Source: Qipengyuania sp. JC766 (GTDB lineage: Bacteria; Pseudomonadota; Alphaproteobacteria; Sphingomonadales; Sphingomonadaceae). From it: a stretch of 64,000 bases of DNA. Made by a program: the position numbers and the translations under genes. The stretch is taken from the NCBI RefSeq assembly GCF_040717445.1, contig NZ_JBFEFL010000001.1:1364001-1428000 (forward strand). The letters run 5' to 3'. The notes beneath the pieces were generated by a model, which saw nothing but the letters and a program-made list of their open reading frames with translations, did no database searches and had not been told where the DNA came from. Below are positions 1-9,662 of the stretch, piece after piece. Position 1 is the first letter of the stretch; each line of letters opens with the position of its first letter.

Positions 1-837
<837 letters not shown>

Positions 838-881
838 GAAAGGTCCCTCAGTTTGGAAAGCCTGACTGTATTGCCGTGCTA

Positions 882-909
882 ACATGGTGTTGCACTTGCG
901 CCACACAAG
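882..909 (-). promoter_or_regulatory. Sigma-32 (RpoH) type promoter of clpB
   Basis: Read on the minus strand, the -35 is CTTGTGT (903-909) and the -10 is CACCATGT (882-889), with a 13-base spacer. The RpoH consensus is CTTGAAA-N13-CCCCATNT. It lies 45 bases upstream of the clpB ATG, and clpB is a classical RpoH target. An 8-bp palindrome (891-913) overlaps its -35 half. Confidence 0.65.
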
Positions 910-913
910 TGCA
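891..913. repeat. Perfect inverted repeat TGCACTTG-N7-CAAGTGCA
   Basis: TGCACTTG (891-898) and CAAGTGCA (906-913) are exact reverse complements around a 7-base spacer. The repeat overlaps the -35 of the clpB heat-shock promoter and lies in the divergent region shared with the acylase gene, so it has the shape of a repressor operator. It is not the CIRCE element (TTAGCACTC-N9-GAGTGCTAA). Confidence 0.6.
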
Positions 914-1022
914 CCGGTCGATCAACATGCAACCGCCGTCCGGGTTTCTGGCGATGGCTGCATACCGCCCTTCACCATTGCCGAACAACGCGCTAGGTGC
1001 GCCAGCAAGAGAGGATTGCAAT

Positions 1023-3254
1023 ATGAAATGGATCGGACGCGCAGGCCTCGCCCTGCTCGCGGTGCTGCTGGTGGCATTCGTGGCGCTGGCGACATGGGAG
1101 CCGTTCTTCGCCGAACGTGGAACGGGGCCCGCGAGCGACGGAACCTACAGCGCGGAGATCATCCGCAGCGATTTCGGCGTGCCGCATATCTACGGCGAGA
1201 CCGATGCGGACGTCGCCTACGGGACCGCGATCGCCCATTCCGAGGACGATTTCTTCACCCTGCAGGACGTAATCGCCATGAGCCGGGGCCGCTACGGCGC
1301 GATCGCCGGGGAAGACGGCGCGCAGGTCGATTACGTCTACCACCTGCTGGACGCGCGCGGCACGGCGGAGCGGGAATATCCGAAGATTCCGGCGGATACG
1401 CGCGCGCTGTTCGAGGCCTACGCCGCGGGTCTCAACCAGTATGCCGCCGAACATCCGGGCGAGGTCAAGCTTGCGAACCTCTTCCCCGTGAACGGGACCG
1501 ATGTGGCTGCCGGCTTCGCCTTGCGCCAGCCGTTCTTCTTCGGCCTCAACAACGTCATCGGCCCGCTCGTCGCGGGTGAGCCGCTCAATCCCGAGCATGG
1601 CCCTGCCATCCCGCGCGAAGACCTCGTCGCGCCTTCCGATGCCGAACCCATCATGCAGGACGGGGATGCCGGGACCAAGACGGCATCTGCTCGCCCGCTC
1701 CCGCTCCACATGGGCGAGGACGGCGCCTATGCCGGTTCCAACGCCTGGGCCATCGCGCCGAGCAAGTCGGCCGAAGACGGCAACGGGCCGACCATCCTGG
1801 TGTCGAACAGCCACCAGCCCTGGCGCGGCGGCGTCGCCTGGTACGAACTCGTCGTCGAAAGCGGCGAAGGCTGGCACTATGCGGGAGCGAATTTCCCGGG
1901 GAGCCCGTTCCCGTTCCTGGGCCACAACGAGGATCTGGGCTGGACCAACACGGTCAACACGCCCGACATGGTCGATGTCTATCGCCTCGAAATGAACGAG
2001 GCCGGGACCCAGTACCGGCTCGACGGCGAATGGCGCGACCTTGAGAGCGAGACCGTTACCCTGCCGGTCAAGATGGGCCCGGTCGTCCTGCCGATCCGCC
2101 GGACCGTCCACCGCAGCGTTCATGGTCCCGTGATCGAGAACGACGAAGGCTTCTTCGCCATCCGCTATGGCGGCATGGGCAGGCTGGGCCAGCTCGACGC
2201 CTATTACCGGCTCAACAAGGCGCAGGACCTCGAGGAATTCCGCACCATACTGGCGCGCATGGACATCCCGAGCACCAATTTCCTTTATGCCGACAAGGCC
2301 GGCAACATCGCCTATTTCTACAACGCCGCCCTTCCCGACCGACCCAAGGGCTTCGACTGGCGCGGCATCCTGCCCGGCAATACCAGCGCCGCCATCTGGG
2401 ATGGTCCGGTGGGATTCGATGAACTGCCGCAATATGTGAACCCCGCCAGCGGCTGGCTCTTCAACGCCAACAACAGTCCGTTTTCCGCCGCCGGCGAAGG
2501 CGACGACCTGTCGCCCGACCAGTTCGCGCCCGAGCTGGGCGTGGAGCTGAAATCCACCAACAGGGCGCGGCGGGCCGCGAAGCTGATGGAGGAAACCGAG
2601 ATCATCGACCGCGCCAACCTGGAGCGAATCAAGTACGATACGGCCTACGAGCGCGAAGGCTATGTCGCGCGCCTGTTCGACGAGATCGCCGCACTGGACG
2701 TGTCGGACGATGCCGACCTGCAGCAGGCCAAGGCGCTGCTGCTGGACTGGGACTACACCGCGGACAGCGTGGGTCGCGGCGATGCGCTGGCATTGCTGAT
2801 GATCCGCGAATTCATGGGATCGTCCTACCAGAACACGCCATGGCCCGACGTGCGCGAGGAAATGGAGAAAGCGGTCGACCACCTGAAGACCCATTTCGGC
2901 CGCCTCGATCCGCCGATGAGCGACCTGCTGCGCCTGCGGCAGGGCGATGTCGACCTTCCGCTCGATGGCGGGTCTGACACGTTGCGGGCCAGCACCTTGT
3001 GGAATGTCGACGACGACGGCCGTCTCTCGGTCCGCCACGGGGACAGCTTCCTGATGTTCGTGGAATGGCTCGACGGCAGCCGCGTGGTCTCGCAATCGAT
3101 CCAGCCTTACGGCGCCGCCACGACCCGGCCGGACGATCCGAACTATGCCAGCCAGGCCGCCCTGTTCGTACGCCACGAATTGAAACCGGTGTATTTCTGG
3201 CGCACCGATATACTCGAAAACGCCGTTCGTCGAAAAACCGTGAGCAACCGATGA
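1023..3254 (+). CDS. Penicillin acylase family N-terminal-nucleophile hydrolase
   Basis: 743-residue hydrolase of the penicillin amidase / acyl-homoserine-lactone acylase family, probably exported: residues 2-24 are a hydrophobic signal or anchor (RAGLALLAVLLVAFVALA). As in the family, the precursor should cleave itself before a serine to give alpha and beta chains. The candidate nucleophile is Ser239 in GSNAWAIAPSKS, followed by a spacer-free SPFPFLGHNEDLGW motif of the beta chain. The ATG at 1023 is chosen because it starts the signal peptide and has GAGAGG about 10 bases upstream; the frame is open further upstream but that part looks non-coding. The substrate (beta-lactam, N-acyl-homoserine lactone or another acyl amide) cannot be told from the sequence. 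It is followed after 43 bases by an M16 peptidase gene. Confidence 0.85.
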   Translation: MKWIGRAGLALLAVLLVAFVALATWEPFFAERGTGPASDGTYSAEIIRSDFGVPHIYGETDADVAYGTAIAHSEDDFFTLQDVIAMSRGRYGAIAGEDGAQVDYVYHLLDARGTAEREYPKIPADTRALFEAYAAGLNQYAAEHPGEVKLANLFPVNGTDVAAGFALRQPFFFGLNNVIGPLVAGEPLNPEHGPAIPREDLVAPSDAEPIMQDGDAGTKTASARPLPLHMGEDGAYAGSNAWAIAPSKSAEDGNGPTILVSNSHQPWRGGVAWYELVVESGEGWHYAGANFPGSPFPFLGHNEDLGWTNTVNTPDMVDVYRLEMNEAGTQYRLDGEWRDLESETVTLPVKMGPVVLPIRRTVHRSVHGPVIENDEGFFAIRYGGMGRLGQLDAYYRLNKAQDLEEFRTILARMDIPSTNFLYADKAGNIAYFYNAALPDRPKGFDWRGILPGNTSAAIWDGPVGFDELPQYVNPASGWLFNANNSPFSAAGEGDDLSPDQFAPELGVELKSTNRARRAAKLMEETEIIDRANLERIKYDTAYEREGYVARLFDEIAALDVSDDADLQQAKALLLDWDYTADSVGRGDALALLMIREFMGSSYQNTPWPDVREEMEKAVDHLKTHFGRLDPPMSDLLRLRQGDVDLPLDGGSDTLRASTLWNVDDDGRLSVRHGDSFLMFVEWLDGSRVVSQSIQPYGAATTRPDDPNYASQAALFVRHELKPVYFWRTDILENAVRRKTVSNR

Positions 3255-3297
3255 CCGGGCCGATAGGCCCGACCGATCTGTTAGGGGACTGAGAATC

Positions 3298-6261
3298 ATG
3301 CTTCGTATCTATACTTCCACCAGCATCGCCGCCCTCGCCCTGGCGCTGGGCGCCTGCACCACGACCGGGGCCGACGGCCTCGATGCCGATATCCTCTCGC
3401 AGGAGACCGAAGGCACCGTCCTCGCCGCCGACTCGACGGGCGATGCGGACGTGGCGCAGTTCGAAGCGGCGCCGCTCGAAGACCTCGTCGCGCAGGTCGA
3501 CATTCCCTACGACCGGTTCGAACTGGACAACGGGCTGACCGTGCTGGTCCACGAAGATCGCAAGGCGCCCGTCGTCGCGATCAGCGTGTGGTACGACGTC
3601 GGCTCCAAGCACGAGCCCGACGGCAAGACCGGCTTTGCCCACCTGTTCGAACACCTGATGTTCAACGGCAGCGAGAACGCGCCGGGCGACTTCTTCGAAC
3701 CCCTGCAGCAGGTCGGCGCGACCGACTTCAACGGCACCACCTGGTTCGACCGCACCAACTACTTCCAGACCGTCCCCACCGGCGCGCTCGACCGTGCCCT
3801 GATGCTGGAAAGCGACCGCATGGGTTACCTGCTGGGCGCCGTGACGCAGGAGAAGCTGGATAACCAGATCGGCGTCGTCCAGAACGAGAAGCGGCAGGGC
3901 GACAACCAGCCTTACGGCCTCGTGGAATACGAGCAGCTCGAAAACCTCTACCCCTCGGGGCACCCCTACCACCACTCGACCATCGGTTCGATGGAAGACC
4001 TTTCCAACGCCACGCTGGAAGACGTGAAGCAGTGGTTCCGCGACAACTACGCGCCCAACAACGCCATCCTCGTGCTGGCGGGCGACATCGACACCGCGAC
4101 CGCACGCCAGAAGGTCAACAAATGGTTCGGCGCGATCCCCAGCGGTCCGGCCAGCCGCGAGGTCGAAGCGCCGGTCCCGACCCTGTCGGCCGAAAAGACC
4201 AAGGTCATCTACGACCAGATCGCGTCCCCGCGCGTCTACCGCATGTGGGCGGTACCGGGCCTCGACAATCCGGACTCGCTGCCGATTTCGATCGGCACGA
4301 CGATCCTCGGAGGCCTCGCCAGTTCGCGGCTCGATGAAAGCCTGGTTCGCGGGCAGGAAGTCGCGACGTCCGTCAGCGCCAATGCCGGCATCTTCGCGCA
4401 GGCCGGCCAGGTCAGCATCTACGCGGACGTGAAGCCCGGTGTCGACACCGCGACGGCCGAAGCCGCACTCGACGCGCAGATCGCGAACTTCCTCGCCAAT
4501 GGCCCGACGCAGGACGAACTGAACCGTGCCGTGACCAGCTATGCCGCCGGCGCCATCCGCGGTCTCGAGCAGAATGGCGGCTTTTCCGGCAAGGCGCCGA
4601 CGCTGGCCGAAGGCCTGCTGTACGAAGGCGATCCGGCCGCATTCCGCGCCAATCTCGAACGCGCCGCGGCCATGACCCCGCAGGAAGTCCAGGCCGTGAT
4701 GCAGCGCTGGCTCTCCCGTCCGGTCTTCAAGCTCGACGTCCTGCCGGGCGAACGGCAGGAAGGCGGAGAGAACCGCGGCGGTTTCATCTTCGGCGGCGAC
4801 AATGACGGCCTGCCCGGCCCCGCCTTCTACAACCCGCCCTTCGCCCTGCAGGCGAGCGGCGGCGCGACGGCGCCCGAAGCGGACCGTTCGCAGCTTCCGG
4901 AAGTGGGCGAACTGAAGCCGCTCGACTTCCCCGACATCCAGCGTGCCACGCTGTCCAACGGGATGGAACTGTACTTCGCCCGCCGCGAAGGCGTGCCCAC
5001 GGTCAGCGTCCAGATGGTCTTCGATGCCGGCTTCGCGGCCGATCCGAACGACCAGCTCGGGCTCCACTCGCTCATGCTGAGCGCGATGAACGAAGGCACG
5101 ACGAGCCTCGATGCGTCCGAACTGGCCATCGCTCGCGAGCGCCTGGGTGCGCAGATCTGGGGCGGTGCCGATGCCGACACCACCTATTTCAACCTGAGCG
5201 CGCTGGTGCCGAACCTCGATGCCTCGCTCGAGCTGATGTCCGACTTCGTGCGCAACCCGGCCTTCGAGCCGCAGGCGCTCGAGCGCGTGCGCGCGCAGCA
5301 GCTGACGGCGATCACGAACGAGCTGAACAATCCGGGCGCGATCGGCCAGCGCACGATCGCCCCGATCCTGTTCGGCGACCATCCCTATGGCCGTCCGCCG
5401 AGCGGACGTGGCAATGCCGACGTCGTGTCCAGCCTGCAGGTTTCGGACCTTCGCCAGTTCCACTCCACCTGGTTGCGTCCGGACACGGCGAAGATCTTCA
5501 TGGTCGGCGACACGACGCTGGCCGAAGCGCGCCGCCAGCTGGAAGCCAATTTCGGTGACTGGCAAGCACCGGCGTCGCCCCCGCCCACGAAGAACTACGA
5601 TGCGCAAATCCCCGAACAGACCAACCGCATCGTGCTGGTCGACCGGCCCCAGTCGCCGCAGTCGATCATCCTCGCCGGCCGGGTCCTGGACTTCCGGGGC
5701 ACGGACGACCTGATCACGCTGGGTGCCGCGAACGAGGTCTTTGGCGGCAGCTTCCTCAGCCGTATCAACATGAACCTGCGCGAGACCAAGGGCTGGTCCT
5801 ACGGGGTGCGCAGCCTTGTTCAGCAACCGCTCGACCGGACGAGCTTCCTCATCTACGCGCCCGTCCAGGCGGACCGTACCGGGGACTCGATCGTCGAACT
5901 GCGCAAGGATCTGGCGTCCTACACGGACGGCCAGGGCGTCACCGAGGAAGAGCTGGTCCGGCTGATCAACGGCAATGTTCGCCAGCTGCCGGGCAGCTTC
6001 GAAACGAGCCGCGACGTTCTCGGCGGAATCTCCAACATCGTCCAGTACGGCCGACCGGACGACTATTACGAGACGCTGGCGGACAAGTACTCCGCCCTCA
6101 CCGCCGATGAGATCGACGCTGCCGCGCTTGCATCCTTCACCGGGGACGATCTCGTCTTCGTGGTCGTCGGCGACGCAGACGAGGTGCGTCCGCAGCTTGA
6201 CGCGCTCGGCCTGCCCGTGGAAGTGCGGCAATCCGGAACTTCGACCGCGTCGCAGGAGTAG
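3298..6261 (+). CDS. M16 family zinc peptidase, two-domain lipoprotein
   Basis: 987-residue insulinase-like peptidase. The N-terminus carries a lipobox (LALGAC, Cys about residue 19), so it should be a periplasm-facing lipoprotein. The first M16 half has the inverted zinc motif HLFEH (His115, Glu118, His119) with the distal Glu197 in QNEKRQG. The second half (from about residue 545, 'LSNGMELYFARREG') keeps the M16 fold pattern but has no HxxEH, the normal state for fused active/inactive M16 pairs. Length fits the two-repeat family. TTAGGGGA precedes the ATG. It probably degrades peptides in the periplasm; the real substrate is unknown. Confidence 0.9.
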   Translation: MLRIYTSTSIAALALALGACTTTGADGLDADILSQETEGTVLAADSTGDADVAQFEAAPLEDLVAQVDIPYDRFELDNGLTVLVHEDRKAPVVAISVWYDVGSKHEPDGKTGFAHLFEHLMFNGSENAPGDFFEPLQQVGATDFNGTTWFDRTNYFQTVPTGALDRALMLESDRMGYLLGAVTQEKLDNQIGVVQNEKRQGDNQPYGLVEYEQLENLYPSGHPYHHSTIGSMEDLSNATLEDVKQWFRDNYAPNNAILVLAGDIDTATARQKVNKWFGAIPSGPASREVEAPVPTLSAEKTKVIYDQIASPRVYRMWAVPGLDNPDSLPISIGTTILGGLASSRLDESLVRGQEVATSVSANAGIFAQAGQVSIYADVKPGVDTATAEAALDAQIANFLANGPTQDELNRAVTSYAAGAIRGLEQNGGFSGKAPTLAEGLLYEGDPAAFRANLERAAAMTPQEVQAVMQRWLSRPVFKLDVLPGERQEGGENRGGFIFGGDNDGLPGPAFYNPPFALQASGGATAPEADRSQLPEVGELKPLDFPDIQRATLSNGMELYFARREGVPTVSVQMVFDAGFAADPNDQLGLHSLMLSAMNEGTTSLDASELAIARERLGAQIWGGADADTTYFNLSALVPNLDASLELMSDFVRNPAFEPQALERVRAQQLTAITNELNNPGAIGQRTIAPILFGDHPYGRPPSGRGNADVVSSLQVSDLRQFHSTWLRPDTAKIFMVGDTTLAEARRQLEANFGDWQAPASPPPTKNYDAQIPEQTNRIVLVDRPQSPQSIILAGRVLDFRGTDDLITLGAANEVFGGSFLSRINMNLRETKGWSYGVRSLVQQPLDRTSFLIYAPVQADRTGDSIVELRKDLASYTDGQGVTEEELVRLINGNVRQLPGSFETSRDVLGGISNIVQYGRPDDYYETLADKYSALTADEIDAAALASFTGDDLVFVVVGDADEVRPQLDALGLPVEVRQSGTSTASQE

Positions 6262-6299
6262 GTTCCACAAGACAACGCATACCAAGCAAGGAGACGAGA

Positions 6300-6605
6300 A
6301 TGTCCGTAGCAGGCACCTATGATACCGTCGTGAAGAGCCCGATGGGCGACCAGAAGGGGACCTTCACCGTGGTTCCGGGCGACGATGGCAACACCTTCAC
6401 CGGCAGCATGGCCGGCGGCATGGGTTCCATGGATGTCAAGGACGGCACGATCGACGGCGACACGCTGAAGTGGAAGATGGACATGACCGTCCCGATGCCG
6501 ATGGAACTGAACTGCGAAGCCACCGTCAACGGCGACCAGATGACCGGCAAGGTCAATGCGGGTGCCTTCGGCGACATGCCGCTGACGGGCGAAAAGCAGG
6601 GCTGA
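6300..6605 (+). CDS. Small conserved hypothetical protein (101 aa), Gly/Met-rich beta protein
   Basis: 101 residues with no signal peptide. The sequence alternates short beta-type segments (GTYDTVVKSPMGDQKGTFTV, 'TFTGSMAGGMGSMDVKDG', 'LKWKMDMTVPMPMELNCEAT', 'MTGKVNAGAFGDMPLTGEK'), suggesting a small beta-sheet or lipocalin-like barrel. It has a strong AAGGAGA ribosome site 5-6 bases before the ATG and is followed by a strong terminator. It lies 38 bases after the M16 peptidase gene and is probably co-transcribed with it. I do not recognise a function. Confidence 0.8.
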   Translation: MSVAGTYDTVVKSPMGDQKGTFTVVPGDDGNTFTGSMAGGMGSMDVKDGTIDGDTLKWKMDMTVPMPMELNCEATVNGDQMTGKVNAGAFGDMPLTGEKQG

Positions 6606-6632
6606 CCCTCTTTTTTCTGTACTACTAAAACG

Positions 6633-6664
6633 AAGGCCGCCGGAGCGATCCGGCGGCCTTTTTT
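6633..6664 (+). terminator. Rho-independent terminator
   Basis: Perfect 12-bp stem (6633-6644 with 6649-6660), loop GCGA, then a run of six T including the stem end. It closes the acylase/M16/small-protein unit. Confidence 0.9.
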
Positions 6665-6694
6665 GATGCGCGCGGCCGTGCCGAAATCAGTTTC

Positions 6695-6720
6695 GGAACG
6701 GGACCGTCCTGCCTGACGTT
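6695..6720 (+). promoter_or_regulatory. EcfG-type (general stress response) promoter
   Basis: GGAAC (6695-6699), 17-base spacer, CGTT (6717-6720). This matches the alphaproteobacterial sigma-EcfG consensus GGAAC-N16/17-CGTT exactly. It lies between the upstream terminator and the dehydrogenase ATG at 6757, the expected place for a promoter. The match was found by eye and is not tested. Confidence 0.65.
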
Positions 6721-6756
6721 CGGATAACAAACCCCGAAACCGGAAGGCATCCCCCC

Positions 6757-8136
6757 ATGAACCAGGTAACCACCATCAATCCCGCCACGGGCGAAGACCT
6801 GTCGACCTACGACCGCATCTCGGCGGACGAAGCGAAGCACAAGGTCGAGGCGTGCCACGCAGCTTTCCAGGAATGGAAGATGCGCAGTCTCGAAGACCGG
6901 GCGGAGGTCCTGCGCGGAGTGGGCAAGGCCCTGCGCGACCACAAGGACGAACTCGCCCAGCTGATGACCGACGAGGTCGGCAAACTTATCAAGGATAGCC
7001 GCGACGAGGTCGAACTGTGCGCGGCCATCTGCGACTATACGGCAGAGAATGGTCCCAAGGAACTCGCGGACGAGAAGCGCGAACCCGGCAACGCCGGTCG
7101 CGGTATCGTCCATTACTCGCCCATCGGCGTGATCTACGGCATCCAGCCGTGGAACTTCCCCGCCTATCAGGTCATTCGCTACGCTATCGCCAACCTCATG
7201 ACCGGCAATGGCGTGCTGCTGAAGCATGCCGCCAACTGCACCGGCAGCGGGCTCAAGATCGCGGAGATTTTCGAAAAGGGCGGACTGCCGGAGAACCTCT
7301 TCACCGTCCTCGTCATCGACCATGACGTGTCGGACGCGATCATCGCGCACAACAAGGTGCGTGGTGTGACCCTCACCGGGTCCGATGGTGCGGGCAAGCA
7401 CATTGCGGAAGAAGCCGGCAAGGCGCTCAAGCCCACGGTGCTCGAGCTCGGATCGAACGATGCCTATCTCGTGCTGGAGGACGCCGACCTCGATGTCGCC
7501 GTGAAAGTCTGCGCCAATGCGCGGCTCTACAACAATGGCCAGACCTGCATCAACGGCAAGCGGTTCATCGTGACGGAAGCCGTCTACGACGAATTCGTCG
7601 AAAAATTCGTCGCCCGGTTCGAAGCGGTCAAGACCGGCGATCCCAATTCAGACGATACCGACATGGGCCCGATGGCCCGCACCGACCTGCGGGACGATGT
7701 CCAGAAGCAGGTCGACCAGTCGGTCGAAAAGGGCGCGACCATCGCCTGCGGCGGCGAGATCCCGGACGGCCCGGGCGCGTTCTATCCCGCCACCGTCCTG
7801 ACCGATGTGGCCAAGGGCCAGCCGGCCTATGACGACGAGATCTTCGGCCCCGTGGCTTCCGTCATCCGCGCGAAGGACGACGAGGATGCCATGCGCATCG
7901 CAAACGACAGCCGCTACGGGCTCGGCGGCGGCATCCTGTCGCGCAATACCGAAAAGGCGATCGAACTGGCGGCGCAGCATTTCGATACCGGCATGATCTT
8001 CATCAACACCTTCGGTGTCGCCGACCCTTCCATGCCCTTCGGCGGAGTCAAGAATTCGGGCTACGGCCGCGAACATGGCGGCTTCGGCATAAAGGAGTTC
8101 GCCAACGCCAAGGCGATTTTCGTCGGCGCCGACTGA
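6757..8136 (+). CDS. NAD(P)-dependent succinate-semialdehyde dehydrogenase-type aldehyde dehydrogenase
   Basis: 459-residue ALDH-superfamily enzyme that oxidises an aldehyde to the acid with NAD(P). The catalytic residues are visible: the base Glu230 in VLELGSND and the nucleophile Cys264 in NNGQTCINGKRF. IQPWNFPAYQ is the conserved PWNFP cofactor segment, and the C-terminal signature MPFGGVKNSGYGREHG is present. Length and the short N-terminus match the Sad/YneI-like succinate-semialdehyde dehydrogenase group, which acts in 4-aminobutyrate breakdown, but the substrate is inferred only from family resemblance. Usual ELGG is ELGS here, which this subgroup tolerates. The gene is single, between two hairpins, behind an EcfG-like promoter, so a role in stress physiology is likely. 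Confidence 0.85.
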   Translation: MNQVTTINPATGEDLSTYDRISADEAKHKVEACHAAFQEWKMRSLEDRAEVLRGVGKALRDHKDELAQLMTDEVGKLIKDSRDEVELCAAICDYTAENGPKELADEKREPGNAGRGIVHYSPIGVIYGIQPWNFPAYQVIRYAIANLMTGNGVLLKHAANCTGSGLKIAEIFEKGGLPENLFTVLVIDHDVSDAIIAHNKVRGVTLTGSDGAGKHIAEEAGKALKPTVLELGSNDAYLVLEDADLDVAVKVCANARLYNNGQTCINGKRFIVTEAVYDEFVEKFVARFEAVKTGDPNSDDTDMGPMARTDLRDDVQKQVDQSVEKGATIACGGEIPDGPGAFYPATVLTDVAKGQPAYDDEIFGPVASVIRAKDDEDAMRIANDSRYGLGGGILSRNTEKAIELAAQHFDTGMIFINTFGVADPSMPFGGVKNSGYGREHGGFGIKEFANAKAIFVGAD

Positions 8137-8155
8137 CGAAGACGCGATATCCGGA

Positions 8156-8190
8156 AAGGGCCGTCGGAGAAATCCGGCGGCCCTTCCTGC
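8156..8190 (+). terminator. Probable terminator hairpin after the dehydrogenase gene
   Basis: 13-bp stem 8156-8168 with 8173-8185, one G-U wobble, loop GAAA. The T-tract is poor (CCTGCGTTTCG), so termination may be incomplete. Confidence 0.6.
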
Positions 8191-8230
8191 GTTTCGTTGC
8201 TGACGCGCTGACCATTTCGGAGGTAATGCC

Positions 8231-9574
8231 ATGCCGATGGACGACGAGGACGATACGCCTGTCGACAATGCCCGCTACCGCGCGGTGCCCAGCGGCCGCG
8301 CGTCGCGGCTCGGCGCCTTCGGCAAACTTGCCGGCGGGGTTGCCGGAAGCCTGATCGGGGAAGGCGCGCGCCGTCTCGCACGTGGCGAACGCCCCCAGAT
8401 GCGCGACCTGCTCCTGACCCCGGCGAATGCCCGTCGCCTGACCGACCAGCTTTCCCACCTGCGTGGCGCCGCCATGAAGCTGGGCCAGATGATCAGCATG
8501 GATGCAGGCGAGTTTCTTCCGCCGGAGCTCGCGGAGATACTGTCCGCCCTTCGGTCACAGGCCCATCGGATGCCACCGGCGCAGCTGCGCGATGTCCTCG
8601 ATGCCGAATGGGGCAAGGGCTGGCGCACGCGCTTCCGGCGGTTCAACGCCACGCCCATCGCCGCCGCCTCCATCGGGCAGGTCCATCACGCGATCCTGCC
8701 CGACGGCCGCGAATTGGCGATCAAGGTCCAGTATCCCGGCGTTCGCGAGAGCATCGACAGCGATGTCGACAATGTCGCGACCTTGCTGCGCGTGTCGGGC
8801 CTGCTGCCGCGCGAACTGGCGATCGGGCCGCTGCTGGAGGAAGCGAAGCGGCAATTGCACGAAGAGGCGGACTATCTGCGCGAAGCGGAGCAGATGCGCC
8901 GCTATGCCACGATGCTGGATGGCGACGACCGCTATCTCGTCCCCCTGCCCCATGACGACCTCTCGACGGTCAGGGTCCTCACCATGGATTTCGTCGCCGG
9001 CGAACCGATCGAGGCGCTGGAGACCGAGCCGCAGGACATCCGCGATCGCGCCATGGCTGAACTGATCGACCTGGTGCTGCGCGAACTGTTCGAGTTCGGC
9101 GTCATGCAGACCGATCCCAACTTTGCCAATTACCGGTACCGGCGTGAAACCGGACAGCTCATCCTACTCGATTTCGGGGCCGCCCGCGACGTCGAACCCT
9201 CGGTCGCGGACGGGTACCGGCGCCTGCTCTCGGCGGGGCTGGCCGAAGACCGGGATGCGGTGCGCGCGGCAGCGGTGGAGGCCGGTTTCGTCGGCCCCGC
9301 CGTCGTCGAGAACCATCGCGACCTGCTCGACCGGATGATCGACATCGTCCTTCGCGAGATGAACCGCGAAGGCCCGTTCGATTTCGGGGACCGCGCCTTC
9401 GTCGGCGTCCTTCGTGAACAGGGCATGGAAATGGCGAGCGACCGGGCGACCTGGCACATCCCGCCTGTCGAAACGCTGTTCGTACAGCGCAAGATCAGCG
9501 GGACGGCGCTTCTTGCAGCACGGGTGAAAGCGCGCGTGGACATCCGCGAAATGGCCCGCTCCTATCTCGGCTGA
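8231..9574 (+). CDS. ABC1/UbiB family atypical kinase-like protein
   Basis: 447-residue protein of the ABC1 (AarF/UbiB/ADCK) family. The KxGQ motif is at KLGQMISMD, the alanine-rich nucleotide loop at AAASIGQVH, the lysine at AIKVQYPGV, the catalytic-loop equivalent at QTDPNFANY and the metal-binding DFG at LLDFGAAR. Classical UbiB proteins have H-x-D-P-H/N-P-G-N; here it reads QTDPNFANY, a departure shared by the bacterial soluble ABC1 group. No C-terminal membrane helices are evident, unlike UbiB. Such proteins are ATPases that help ubiquinone or lipid metabolism; the exact role here is unknown. A GGAGGT site lies 6 bases before the ATG. Confidence 0.85.
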   Translation: MPMDDEDDTPVDNARYRAVPSGRASRLGAFGKLAGGVAGSLIGEGARRLARGERPQMRDLLLTPANARRLTDQLSHLRGAAMKLGQMISMDAGEFLPPELAEILSALRSQAHRMPPAQLRDVLDAEWGKGWRTRFRRFNATPIAAASIGQVHHAILPDGRELAIKVQYPGVRESIDSDVDNVATLLRVSGLLPRELAIGPLLEEAKRQLHEEADYLREAEQMRRYATMLDGDDRYLVPLPHDDLSTVRVLTMDFVAGEPIEALETEPQDIRDRAMAELIDLVLRELFEFGVMQTDPNFANYRYRRETGQLILLDFGAARDVEPSVADGYRRLLSAGLAEDRDAVRAAAVEAGFVGPAVVENHRDLLDRMIDIVLREMNREGPFDFGDRAFVGVLREQGMEMASDRATWHIPPVETLFVQRKISGTALLAARVKARVDIREMARSYLG

Positions 9575-9662
9575 CGGGCGAAAGGTAGGCCCGTATCATT
9601 ATCGTCTTGCTCCGACTCGGATTGAGGCATAAGCGCGCCGCCCGCCCATCGCAGAGGCGTCC

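Noticed and set aside
3256-3271. Short hairpin CGGGCC-GATA-GGCCCG between acylase and M16 genes
   Set aside because: Only six base pairs and no T-tract; at most a weak RNA structure.
2812-6285. A very long open frame on the minus strand opposite the acylase and M16 genes
   Set aside because: It is a shadow of GC-rich codons: Arg/Gly/Ala/Asp-rich, no domains, and the plus-strand genes are clear.
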